Made by a program: the position numbers and the translations under genes
NCBI GenBank assembly: GCA_946408825.1
Contig: CAMJTU010000035.1
Span: forward strand, 1 to 42,261
Length of the DNA stretch: 42,261 nucleotides
Direction of reading: 5' to 3'
From: an uncultured Planctomycetaceae bacterium
GTDB lineage: Bacteria > Planctomycetota > Planctomycetia > Pirellulales > Thermoguttaceae
The notes under the pieces: model-generated
The model's input: the letters and a program-made list of their open reading frames with translations, nothing else
The model's database searches: none
What the model was told of the DNA's origin: nothing
Shown here: positions 26,173 to 35,300 of the stretch, one piece after another
Layout of the letters: the number at the start of each line of letters is the position of its first letter
Numbering within the stretch: the stretch's first letter is position 1

Positions 26173-27429
26173 TCAGACGCGCTTGAACTGGACGTCCTTT
26201 TCGTACTGCTCGACTTCGGCGATCCACTTTTCGCCGACCGGAACGCCCTGCTTCTCGCAGTAGTAATCCCAGACCGGACCGAAGGGCGCGGACTTGAGTT
26301 CTTCAAGGAGCGCGAGACGCTTCGTGTAGTTGAAATCAAGCTCGTACTGACGGAGTTGCTCGATCGGTTCGAGGGCGGCGCAGAGGAGCGCTTTAATCGC
26401 GTTGCGCGATCCAATCGTCCACGCGGCGACGCGGTTAATCGTCGCGTCAAAGAAGTCGAGCGCGAAGAACGTGCGGTCGATGACGTTCGTGCGGATGAGT
26501 TCTTCCGCGATCGCGCGCATCTGGTCGTTCCAGATCACGACGTGGTCGGAGTCCCAACGAACGCCGCGGCTCACGTGCAGAAGGATTTCGTCCACGAACA
26601 TCGACACGGCGGAAATCTTGTCGCTGATGCATTCCGTCGGATGGAAGTGACCCGCGTCGAGCGTCAGCACGAGACCGTTCTTGATCGCGTAACCCATGCA
26701 GAATTCGTGGCTGCCGACGGTGTAGCTTTCCACGCCGATGCCGAAGAGCTTGCTTTCAATGCCGTCGCGGATGTTTTCTTTCGGATACTTGACGGAGAAG
26801 ATTTCGTCGTAGGAAGCGGCGAGCCGTTGACGCGGAGAAAGACGATCGACGGGCGTGTCTTTGAGTCCGTCCGGGGTCCAGTGGTTGACGACGCACGGGG
26901 TGCCGAGCTGTTCGCCGAAATAGTTCGCGATATTGCGGCAGCATTTGTCGTGACGAATCCAGAAATCGCGAATTTCTTTGTTCGGGTGCGAGAGCGTGAG
27001 CGTATCGGACGCTTTCGGGTGCGAGAAGAAGGTCGGGTTGAAGTCGAGTCCAATCTTCTGCGCCTTCGCCCAGTCGACCCACGTCTGGAAGTGTTCAGGA
27101 CCGATCTCGTCGCGATCGACCTTCTTGCCGTTTGTTTCGAGATAGATCGCGTGCAGGTTGAAACGCTGAGTTCCGGGGATCAGGGACATCGCCTTTTCCG
27201 CGTCGGCGCGGAGTTCGTCCGGGGTGCGCGCTTTGCCGGGATAGTTGCCCGTCGTGAGGATGCCGCCCGAGAGGTCGCCGGCGTTCTCGAATCCGGCGAC
27301 GTCGTCGCCCTGCCAGCAGTGGAGCGAAATCTGAATCTTCTCGACGCGTTCAATCGCCTTGTCGACGTCGACTCCAAGTTCCGCATAACGTTCTTTCGCG
27401 AGCGCGTACGCCTGTTCAATCTTACTCAT
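26173..27429 (-). CDS. rhaA: L-rhamnose isomerase
   Basis: A 418-residue protein, the usual RhaA length. Diagnostic segments include [15 protein letters not shown] near the start, [37 protein letters not shown], the metal-ligand region [11 protein letters not shown], and [10 protein letters not shown]. These give the expected His/Asp/Glu metal site of the TIM-barrel isomerase. The enzyme converts L-rhamnose to L-rhamnulose. AGGAG lies 9 bases upstream of the ATG. No rhaB, rhaD, transporter or regulator gene is next to it, so the rest of the pathway must be elsewhere. Planctomycetes commonly degrade L-rhamnose and fucose from algal or plant polysaccharides, which fits. Confidence 0.96.
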   Translation of the reverse strand: MSKIEQAYALAKERYAELGVDVDKAIERVEKIQISLHCWQGDDVAGFENAGDLSGGILTTGNYPGKARTPDELRADAEKAMSLIPGTQRFNLHAIYLETNGKKVDRDEIGPEHFQTWVDWAKAQKIGLDFNPTFFSHPKASDTLTLSHPNKEIRDFWIRHDKCCRNIANYFGEQLGTPCVVNHWTPDGLKDTPVDRLSPRQRLAASYDEIFSVKYPKENIRDGIESKLFGIGVESYTVGSHEFCMGYAIKNGLVLTLDAGHFHPTECISDKISAVSMFVDEILLHVSRGVRWDSDHVVIWNDQMRAIAEELIRTNVIDRTFFALDFFDATINRVAAWTIGSRNAIKALLCAALEPIEQLRQYELDFNYTKRLALLEELKSAPFGPVWDYYCEKQGVPVGEKWIAEVEQYEKDVQFKRV

Positions 27430-27481
27430 TGTGTGTATAACTCCTGAATTTAAGGTTACGCGCCGCTATCGAGCGTCGCAG

Positions 27482-27504
27482 TAATAAATATGACAAATTT
27501 ATCA
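27482..27504. promoter_or_regulatory. AT-rich inverted repeat upstream of rhaA
   Basis: ATAAAT (27484-27489) and ATTTAT (27497-27502) are separated by 7 bases, with one extra near-matching base pair on each side. The repeat lies about 55 bases before the rhaA start in a position suited to an operator. No regulator is identified. Confidence 0.25.
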
Positions 27505-27624
27505 AAAATAACGGCGAATTGTTCAAGTCCGATTTTTAAAAAACCGATATAGCCGTTAGGAATTTTTGTTTACGCTCAGACGCCGTTGAACGGCGTCGCG
27601 AGTCAGTCTTTCAAGGATGAAGCT

Positions 27625-27837
27625 ATGAACGCGGTGAAAAACCAGTCTAAACGCGGCGAAACGCAGTCGCGTCGCCTTGTTCTTAAACGTTTCGCGATTC
27701 TCGGCGCCGTCGTTCTTGCGCCCGCGTTGCTTGGGGCCTCGGGGTGCGAGACCGTGAAAGGCATTTTCCACGAAAAACCCGCGAAACAGAACAAGACGAT
27801 CGACGACGTGCTCAGCGAAGAGCGCCCAAGCTGGTAG
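27625..27837 (+). CDS. Small Tat-type lipoprotein of unknown function
   Basis: A 70-residue protein starting at the ATG at 27625, with AAGGA about 8 bases upstream. The N-terminus has SRRLVLK, close to the twin-arginine consensus SRRxFLK, then a hydrophobic core and a lipobox ending in ASGC, making Cys41 the predicted lipidation site. Only 29 residues remain after processing; they are charged and end in a Trp. The shape is that of a tiny periplasmic or outer-membrane-linked lipoprotein. It is alone on its strand between rhaA and the AI-2E-family gene, so context gives no function. Confidence 0.7.
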   Translation: MNAVKNQSKRGETQSRRLVLKRFAILGAVVLAPALLGASGCETVKGIFHEKPAKQNKTIDDVLSEERPSW

Positions 27838-27918
27838 TCTGCCTTTCTCGAATTCGAATACCCGACGACGCGCGGCCCTTATCGGTTCGCGCGCCGTCGC
27901 TGTTTCTTGAACGCGGGG

Positions 27919-29577
27919 TTACGCGTTTAACTCCGCCTCGTCGTCGGCGCCGTCGCTGGGATATGGCGTTCTATTCGCCATAAGCGCGGCGATCCATCGG
28001 GTTTCCGGGAAGGAGACGAAGATGATCTTCATGACGACCGCTAGGGGCGGCGAGAGGAACATCCCCACCGGACCGAGCAGCCACCCGAAGAAGATCAACG
28101 CGATGAGCACGATCAAGGGAGAAAGATCCAGCCCCTGCCCAAGTAGCTTCGGCTCCAGGACATAGCCGACGACGCAGTTAATCACTACGAACGCGGCCGC
28201 GTCGACGCAACCGATCGCGACCCCGTGCTCGACCGTTGCCAAAACGATCGGAGGAATCGCCGCGACCACGGAACCGATGTTCGGAATGTAGTTGAGTAGG
28301 AACGCGACGAATCCCCAAAGCAACGGATACTGAACCTTCGTGAGGAACATGAGCGCCGTGACGAGAACCCCGACGAGAAGGCTCATTTCCGTCTTGATCG
28401 CCATGTAATGACGAATATCCGAAAGAACGCCGAGAACGCGCCTGTCTTTAAATTCTCGCAGTCCGAACGCGGCGGCGAGTTTCTTCGGGAGTTTTGACCC
28501 TTCGACCAGCATAAAGACGAGCAACAGGGTTACGATGAGCGCCGTGCTCGCAAAATAACTAAGTTCGCCCGCAAGACCTCCGAGGAATCGGAACAGTTGC
28601 TGAGAACTCAATTTCACCGCGTTGAGCGCTTGATTTTTCCCAACGAGAGGTCCGTCGACGTCGACGTACGGATCATAATCGTCGTCATACGCGGGGTTGG
28701 AGTCGTCGCTAAAGAGGGAGCCGTCCTTGAGAATCTCGGGAGGAGTCTTGGGGATAAGGCGCGTTTCTTGAAGTTCCGACGGAGAAAGTCGACCGGGCGC
28801 GGCGGGGCGCGCAAGGGCGTCCGCGTCTCCGTTTTCGGCAAGGGGAACGTTTTCGTCTGCGGCGGCGACGATTTCAGAGTCTGCCGTCGCAAGTTCCGCG
28901 TTTTCTACGGACGGAGTCGGAAGATCGGTCGATTCGGGCGCGTCGCGCGAATCTGACGCGTCCGCAGACGCGGCGATCTTTTCGTCGAGAGGGGCGCGGG
29001 TCGGAATTTCCGCCACGTCGTCGACGACGTTCTCCTCACGTTCTCGGTTTCGCGCGTCGCGCGACTTTTTTGACGCCGGAGAACGGGAGACGTCCGCTTC
29101 CGATTCGGTCTCTGATTCTCTCCTTTGCGTTTTTTCTTCGTCGGCCGGGGTCTCAGACGGCTCCTCTTCCGGTTCTTTCAAGAAAGGAATGACGTCGCCG
29201 AGATCGAGATTGTAGCTTTCAAGCGTCGTGATGAAACGGTGGCGATATTCCGGGATGTCGCGGGCAAATTGCGCGATCTGAGAACCGACGATCGTCGCGG
29301 CGCCGCCGCCGACGAGGAGAACGCCCGTGATGACGACCGTCATCGCCAGCCAGCCTGCAAGCCCGCGATTTTTTAACCAGTTAAGCGGCGAGATGAGGAG
29401 CACGGCGAAAAACGTCGCCATCAGAAAAGGACCCAGAACGGTTCGCGCCGCATGTAATCCCGCAAGAATGACGACGATCGAACTGATGATGACGCAATAA
29501 TTCTTGAGCAAGCTCGGAGTAGAAATCTTCGGGCTTGCTTCTTCCGATTTCTTCATAGAATCGACTCTTCTCTGCAT
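27919..29577 (-). CDS. AI-2E (PerM) family membrane protein with a large acidic insert
   Basis: A 552-residue member of the AI-2E transporter family (DUF20/PerM). Membrane segments are visible at about 27-45, 50-66 and 75-100, then a group in the C-terminal half. That half includes the family's conserved pattern VQYPLLWGFVAFLLNYIPNIGS. The usual family length is about 330-370 residues. The excess is a disordered, Glu/Asp/Ala/Ser-rich insert at about 135-312. Members export small molecules or act as Na+/H+ antiporters; the substrate here is unknown. The start at 29577 has AAGGGA upstream, and a second ATG at 29556 is possible. The gene lies 19 bp downstream of nfeD and is probably cotranscribed with it. 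Confidence 0.85.
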   Translation of the reverse strand: MQRRVDSMKKSEEASPKISTPSLLKNYCVIISSIVVILAGLHAARTVLGPFLMATFFAVLLISPLNWLKNRGLAGWLAMTVVITGVLLVGGGAATIVGSQIAQFARDIPEYRHRFITTLESYNLDLGDVIPFLKEPEEEPSETPADEEKTQRRESETESEADVSRSPASKKSRDARNREREENVVDDVAEIPTRAPLDEKIAASADASDSRDAPESTDLPTPSVENAELATADSEIVAAADENVPLAENGDADALARPAAPGRLSPSELQETRLIPKTPPEILKDGSLFSDDSNPAYDDDYDPYVDVDGPLVGKNQALNAVKLSSQQLFRFLGGLAGELSYFASTALIVTLLLVFMLVEGSKLPKKLAAAFGLREFKDRRVLGVLSDIRHYMAIKTEMSLLVGVLVTALMFLTKVQYPLLWGFVAFLLNYIPNIGSVVAAIPPIVLATVEHGVAIGCVDAAAFVVINCVVGYVLEPKLLGQGLDLSPLIVLIALIFFGWLLGPVGMFLSPPLAVVMKIIFVSFPETRWIAALMANRTPYPSDGADDEAELNA

Positions 29578-29596
29578 CGAGAAAGTCCCTTTGCGT

Positions 29597-30178
29597 TCAA
29601 CGACGCTTTGTAACTAACATTTGGGTGGGCGTGAGCGCTTTGACGACGATGATCGGGACCCCGGTCGCCAGATCCTCGGGATCGTCTGTGAAAGCGTCGT
29701 ACTCCATCGTCCGACCTTGTTGGACGATCTCAATTTTGCCCATGCCTTTACGTTCGGCGGGTATCTTCAGATAGACGACGCCCTCGGCGCTCTCCTCCGA
29801 TCCGGCGACAATCGCGCCGTTGTAGTTGAAGGACGAGAGCATCCGCATGAGACGCAGTACGAGCCACATCGCCAACACGCCGGAGAGAATCGCGACGAGC
29901 AGCGCGACGGGCGGTTTTGCGCCGAACTCGTTCGCGGCGAGCCCGCCAAGTCCGAAGAACGCGATTCCCGCCGCGAGCGCGCGCAACGAGAAGACGCGCA
30001 GGAACCCCGCGCCCCCGTCGTGAACCTCGCCTCCCGAAGGGTCGCCGTCCAGTTCCGCATGAACGTCGACGGAACCGCCGTCAACGCCGTCGCCGCCTAG
30101 GCCCAACAGACCTAAGAGAAGGCTAAGCGTTACGATGACAAACCCAAAGACGGCGCAAAAAAAGTACAGCTGAGCCAT
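29597..30178 (-). CDS. NfeD-like membrane protein with OB-fold domain
   Basis: A 193-residue protein starting at the ATG at 30178, which has a perfect AGGAGG 6 bases upstream. One membrane segment (4-27) is followed by an Asp/Gly-rich loop, two more segments (63-85 and 89-112), and a C-terminal beta domain (about 120-190) with GAIVAGSEESAEGVVYLKI and VPIIVVKALTPTQMLV. This is the layout of short NfeD proteins such as B. subtilis YuaF, which partner flotillins in membrane microdomains. The flotillin gene lies divergently 255 bp away, which strongly supports the assignment. The downstream AI-2E-family gene is likely in the same operon. Confidence 0.82.
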   Translation of the reverse strand: MAQLYFFCAVFGFVIVTLSLLLGLLGLGGDGVDGGSVDVHAELDGDPSGGEVHDGGAGFLRVFSLRALAAGIAFFGLGGLAANEFGAKPPVALLVAILSGVLAMWLVLRLMRMLSSFNYNGAIVAGSEESAEGVVYLKIPAERKGMGKIEIVQQGRTMEYDAFTDDPEDLATGVPIIVVKALTPTQMLVTKRR

Positions 30179-30239
30179 ATTCCGCCTCCTAAGTTTTCTC
30201 GGACGCCACAACCGAAACGTTTGACCGTTATTACCGTGA

Positions 30240-30268
30240 ATTGTAGCCCACGCGCCCGATAAAAGCAA
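30240..30268 (-). promoter_or_regulatory. Promoter for the nfeD operon
   Basis: Read on the minus strand: TTGCTT (30268-30263), a 17-base spacer, TACAAT (30245-30240), about 60 bases before the nfeD ATG. Confidence 0.5.
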
Positions 30269-30307
30269 GAATGCGCTTCTTTTTTTCTCAAATTTTCTAA
30301 AGTAGGG

Positions 30308-30336
30308 TCGATAAACTAAAAGGGGTATGGTAAAAT
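30308..30336 (+). promoter_or_regulatory. Possible promoter for flotillin
   Basis: TCGATA (30308-30313), a 17-base spacer and TAAAAT (30331-30336), about 100 bases before the flotillin ATG. It is only a partial match to consensus. Confidence 0.3.
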
Positions 30337-30356
30337 ATAACGAATAGATAACGCCC

Positions 30357-30374
30357 AAATTTTAAGTAAAATTT
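30357..30374. promoter_or_regulatory. Perfect AT-rich inverted repeat in the nfeD-flotillin gap
   Basis: AAATTTT and AAAATTT with a 4-base AAGT centre form a perfect 7-bp inverted repeat between the divergent genes. It would lie in the flotillin 5' leader and could be an operator or a weak hairpin. Confidence 0.3.
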
Positions 30375-30433
30375 AACAGCTTGCGGCGCGGCTTGGCGCT
30401 CCGAGACGCCCGCTTTATGCAACGAGGTCAGAT

Positions 30434-32119
30434 ATGTCGTGCTTCATGTCGTTAGTCGGAGGTCAGGCGCTCTTCGGCTCGGCGGGTTCCGTCGTCGCAG
30501 TCGCCGCGATTCTTGTCGCTTTTGTGTTTTTCAGCGTGTTGATTCTTTTCGCCACGCGGTATAAGAGATGCCCGAGTAACCAGATCATGGTAATCTTCGG
30601 AAAGTCGTCGAGTCAATCTTCGGCGCTCTGCATCCATGGCGGCGCGAAATTCATCGTGCCTCTCTTGCAGGATTACGCGTTCCTGAGCCTCGAGCCGATG
30701 CAGATCGAAATTCCTCTTCGCGGCGCGCTCTCGATGGAAAACATCCGCGTCAACGTTCCGAGCGTCTTCTCGATCGCGATCGGCACGACGCCTGAACTTA
30801 TGCAGAACGCGGCGATTCGCCTTCTCGGAATGTCGCGCCCCGCCATAGCGAAACAGGCGGAAGACGTCATTTTCGGTCAGTTGCGTCAGGTGATCGCGTC
30901 GATGCGAATCGACGAAATCAACCGCGATCGCGAAGTCTTTCTCCAGAACATTCAGCAGTCGCTCGAACCGGAGTTGCGCAAACTCGGTCTCATTCTCATC
31001 AACGTGAACGTCACGGACATCACGGACGAATCAGGCTACATTGAAGCGATCGGTCAGAAGGCGGCTTCGGAAGCGATTCAGAAGGCGCGCGGCGACGTCG
31101 CGGACAACGAGCGTATGGGCGAGATCCGCGTCGCCGACGCGGAAAAGGACAAGGCGATTCAGGTCGCCAACGCCAAGAAAGAGCAGACGATCGGAACCCG
31201 CGAAGCGGATCGTCAACAGATCGTCAAGACGGCGGAGATCGAGCAGGAACAGGCGGTTCGCCTCGCCGATCTCGAACGCGTCAAACTCGTCGGTCAGCAG
31301 TCTGCGGAATTCTCGCGCGACGCGGAGATCAAGGAAGCGGAACGCGACATGCGTATTAAGCTCGCCGACGCGAACGCCGAGGCGGTCAAGGGCGAGAACC
31401 TCGCGCAAGCGGTCGTCGTGAACTCGACCGCGGAACTGGCGGTCAAGAAGGCGGAAGCGTTCGAATTGAGCGAAACGCGCAAGCGTCAAGCTAACGCGAC
31501 CGTCGAAGAAGCGGAACATAAAGCGCAAACGCTCGCCGCGACCGCGAGAGCGGCGCGCGTCGAAGCGGAACGTCGCGCTGAACTCGAAGCGCCGGCCAAG
31601 GCGGAGAAAGCGCGCGTCATCGTCGAAGCGGAAGCTGTTGCGGAACAGAAACGCATCGAGGCGGAAGGCGAGGCGGCGGCGATCTTCGCGAAACTCGAAG
31701 CGGAAGCGCGCGGTCAGTATGAAATCCTCAAGAAGAAGGGCGAGGGTCTTCACGAGATCGTCAAGGCGTGCGGCGGCGCGAAGGAAGCGTTCCAGATGCT
31801 CATGCTCGATCACTTCGACGAACTGGTCAACGCGTCCGCGCAGGCGATTTCCTCGATCAAGTTCGACAAGGTCGTCGTTTGGGACGGCGCAGGGGGCGCG
31901 AACGGCGCCGACGGCGCGACCGCGACCTCGAACTGGCTCCGCAATATGGCGAAAACGCTCCCGCCGATGCTCGAAGTCATGAAGGAAATCGGCGGCGTCG
32001 AATTCCCCGAAATCCTTGCGAAACTCGACGCGCAGAACGCGACCGACGTCGAATCGAAGCCCGCCGACGCTTCCGACGAAACGCCTGAGACGCCCGACTC
32101 GAGCGACAAAGACGTCTGA
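30434..32119 (+). CDS. Flotillin family protein
   Basis: A 561-residue flotillin/FloT-like protein. GAGG precedes the ATG by 6 bases. A single N-terminal membrane hairpin or anchor (17-41) is followed by the PHB/SPFH domain (about 42-220), including NQIMVIFGKSS, LEPMQIEIPLRGALSMENI and LGLILINVNVTDITDESGYIEAIGQKA. A long coiled coil (about 220-450) shows the EAEA-like repeats of flotillins. After the tail motif EGLHEIVKACGGAKEAFQMLM comes an acidic end. Flotillins scaffold membrane microdomains and affect secretion, signalling and division. The divergent NfeD-like gene is the usual partner, which supports a functional NfeD-flotillin pair. Confidence 0.93.
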   Translation: MSCFMSLVGGQALFGSAGSVVAVAAILVAFVFFSVLILFATRYKRCPSNQIMVIFGKSSSQSSALCIHGGAKFIVPLLQDYAFLSLEPMQIEIPLRGALSMENIRVNVPSVFSIAIGTTPELMQNAAIRLLGMSRPAIAKQAEDVIFGQLRQVIASMRIDEINRDREVFLQNIQQSLEPELRKLGLILINVNVTDITDESGYIEAIGQKAASEAIQKARGDVADNERMGEIRVADAEKDKAIQVANAKKEQTIGTREADRQQIVKTAEIEQEQAVRLADLERVKLVGQQSAEFSRDAEIKEAERDMRIKLADANAEAVKGENLAQAVVVNSTAELAVKKAEAFELSETRKRQANATVEEAEHKAQTLAATARAARVEAERRAELEAPAKAEKARVIVEAEAVAEQKRIEAEGEAAAIFAKLEAEARGQYEILKKKGEGLHEIVKACGGAKEAFQMLMLDHFDELVNASAQAISSIKFDKVVVWDGAGGANGADGATATSNWLRNMAKTLPPMLEVMKEIGGVEFPEILAKLDAQNATDVESKPADASDETPETPDSSDKDV

Positions 32120-32138
32120 CGTTTCCATCTCGTTTTCT

Positions 32139-32188
32139 AAACGCGACGCGGCGTTCGGAAGATACCGTCCGAACGTCGCGTTTTCATT
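32139..32188 (+). terminator. Terminator after flotillin
   Basis: AAACGCGACG...TTCGGA pairs with TCCGAACGTCGCGTTT across a 5-base bulge, followed by TTCATTT. It lies 20 bases after the flotillin stop. The remaining gap up to 32333 shows no gene. Confidence 0.6.
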
Positions 32189-32333
32189 TATCTTCGAGAG
32201 GTCGCTTGTTTGAGCGTTTCAGCGTCCCGTAGGGCCGTTTGTCTTAAACGTGACGCCGCGTTTTGACTGAGCGTCCAACGGGAGCGACATTTTTGCGCGC
32301 GGCGTCGCGAACCGTCCGCGGCGACGTCGCCGA

Positions 32334-35300
32334 TCAATCGGGCGAACGCCCGCTCTGGAGAAGTTTAAGCGGCTCCGTTCGGCCCGTTTTGATCGCGGGA
32401 TAGAGCGCCGCGACGACGCAGAGCGCGAGCGTTAGGGAAAGTCCGAGCAACAGTCCTTCCGTCGGTAGAATCATGGCGGGATTGCGCGTTCCGAACATGC
32501 TCTGTCCGAGTTTGAGCGCGCCTTTAGCGGCGAGCGCGCCGAAGGCGAAGCTCGCGGAGGACGCGACGAGTCCTATCATGACGCTTTCCGCGAGGATAAT
32601 GCGGACGATCGCGCCGCGGGTCGTTCCGAGCGCGCGCATGATTCCGAACTGCCAGCGTCGCGAACGAACCGAGTTGGCGACGGCGCCGACGACCGCGATC
32701 GCCGCGATTGCGAGCGTCGTGAGCGGCGTCTTGCTCAGTCCCCAGATGACGGAATCGGCGCGGCGCGTGATCGATTCGACGAGCGATTCGCGCGTCGAAA
32801 GTTTAACGTACGCCGTTCGCGCCGCGCTAATCGACGACGCGACGCCGCCCTCTTCGGCAAGGTCGCGTCTGAGGTTTCGAAGCGCGAGCCGGTCGCACGC
32901 CGCCTCCGTCGCCGCATAATCGACGGGCGCGCCCCCCGGCTGGTCGAACCAGAAGCACGAGCGCCGGTCGAGACCGTAGTCGTCCGCGACGACGCTCTCT
33001 CGCGCAAAGACGAGACCGCCCGAACGCCCAAAGTTGCGACGGACTCCCCCCGTTTTCGAGAGCCACTGCCAGCCGTCGAACGCGACGACTCCGACGACGG
33101 GATATTCCAAGACCTTTCCCGGTTCGCGAGGATGAACGACTTTAAGCGCGTCCCCCGCGTTGATTCCATAGTCGACGGAGAGCGAGTCGGTAACGACGAC
33201 CCCGCGCCCGCTCCGCATCGCGAGACGCGCTTTCTCGGGGGTCCCCTGAAGAAACTTGAGCCCGATCATCGGCGTCTTGCCGCCGAACGCCTTGTCGACG
33301 TCGACTCCGAAGAAGACGACGTTGGCGAAGGCGCTCTTCGTGGCGTTTTCCGGGACGGAGCCTTCGGCAAACGCCGCTTGCTCGACGGCGATCGGAAGGA
33401 ATCGGTCGGGATCGACCATGGGGAGCGCCTTGAGTTCCTCGACCGTTTCAGAGCGCAGGCCCGTCGGCAAGAACGCGACGAACGCGTCGGGCGTTCCGCT
33501 TTTCGGCAGGAAGGGCGCGAGCATCGAATAGCCCCAAATCTGCATCATGACGAAAAGCCCGCCGCCGACGCTCAGCGCGATCGCGACGGCGACGACGCGT
33601 CTGGAATTTCCGGAGAATTCGCGGCGTAGCGTCTGAGGATCGAAGCGCAAGAGAAACGCGAGCGGGGGCAGAAGAACGATCTCCGCCGCGCGTACCGCCA
33701 GCGGGATGAGGAACGCGACGCCGACCGCCAGCGCAAGGACGGAGAGCGCCGTAAGAAGGGGCGAAGGGAGCGAGCCGCTTTTAACCGACGAGTCGACGAA
33801 TCCCACGTAAAAGCGAGCGAGCGTTAGCCCGACGACCGTCGCGACGACGAGGTTCCGCGTTTGACGGCGCTTCGCGACGAGACGCGGAACCTTTTGTTCA
33901 TGGACCCCGAGCGCCTCAAGCGGCTTGACGCGCGCGCTTTGAAACATCGGAAAGAGCGCCGCTAGAATCCCGCCGACGACGGTGCAAAGAAACGAGAACC
34001 CCGCCGTCTGTAAATTCAGGCCCGTCGCCTTCCCGGAAATGATAAGCACGAGCGACCAGCCCGCGATCATCCCGGCGATCCAGCCCGGAATCGCCAGAAT
34101 CAGTCCCTCGATCAGAATCGAAAGGGAAACCTGAGCGCGCGTCAGTCCGGAAACGCGGTAGAACGCGATGAGCCGCCGGTCTTCGTCGACGCTCGTGTTG
34201 AGCGCCGTAAAGACGATGAGGAGCGCCGCGAGAGACGCTAAGAGCGCGCCGCTCGCCGCCTGAATTTGGAACGAACGGTTCTGCCTTATCGCGTCGAGAC
34301 GACGCTGTGCGAGGTCGTCGCGCGAAACGGCTTCGACGGCGGGAGTCGCGTTTTTGAACGTTTCGCTCCATTTATCCCGAAACGCGTCGACGGAGCCGCG
34401 TAGCTTTAGATAGAGCGCTTCCGTCGTTAAGGGAAGGTTTGCCGATTCCGCGATTTCTTCGCCGAGCGCGCGCGAAATATAAAAGCTTTCAAAGTCGGGA
34501 TCGTCGACGATTCCGACGATTTCGAGCTGGTATTCGACCGTTTGCCCGATAAGGGACGCAAATCCGAGGAGAATCAGCGGGTCGCCGACCTTCACGCCGA
34601 ATTTCTTCGCGCCGCGCGCGGTCATGACCGCTTCGCGGGGAACCGGACCGTCGCCGGTCGTCGCGCGGAACCATCGTCCGTCTTGGAGTTCGAAAGGAGC
34701 CGCTTCCGCCGTCGTCGCGAGAAAAGTCGAACCCATCCCCATCGGGGTTCCCATCGTCGCGCGAAACGCCGCGAACGCTTTGCGACGAAGCTCCGGATCG
34801 ACTCCGCCGGGCGCCGACGCGAAGATATCGTCGTCGACGTCAAGCGAACGTTTGACGTCGGGACGCGCCGTCGCTTCGGGATCGTCGTCTTCGAGAATCG
34901 AACGCTCCATGCTGGGCGCGTAGACGTACATGCGCGGAGCCGCGACCTCGTCGCAGACGGCGACGTTCTCGTCTTGCCGAAGGTCGCGAATAAGATCCGA
35001 CGGAATCGCGGCGCGCCCTCGTCGCCCTCCGCCGCCTCGGGCGTTTCCGAGGACAGGCGCGGAACCGTCGGGACGGTTTTCGCTTCTCTCTTTAGGAGCG
35101 TCGTTTTCCGCTTTCGCGTCGTTTTTACGCGTTCCGTTCGTCGCGTTCGCCGCCGCGCCTTCCGTCTTCGGTCGTTCGGGCTCGTAATAACTTCTCGAGG
35201 TAGGACCGGCGAATTGTCCGCCGCGCGCGTTCGCTACTCCGAACGTTTCAGGGGCGACGCGCAGGTCGTATTCTCCGAGATAGTTCTCTTCACGCGCCGA

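Noticed and set aside
26356..27447. A 363-codon plus-strand frame
   Set aside because: Antisense to rhaA, which is certain; the product is a codon-bias artefact.
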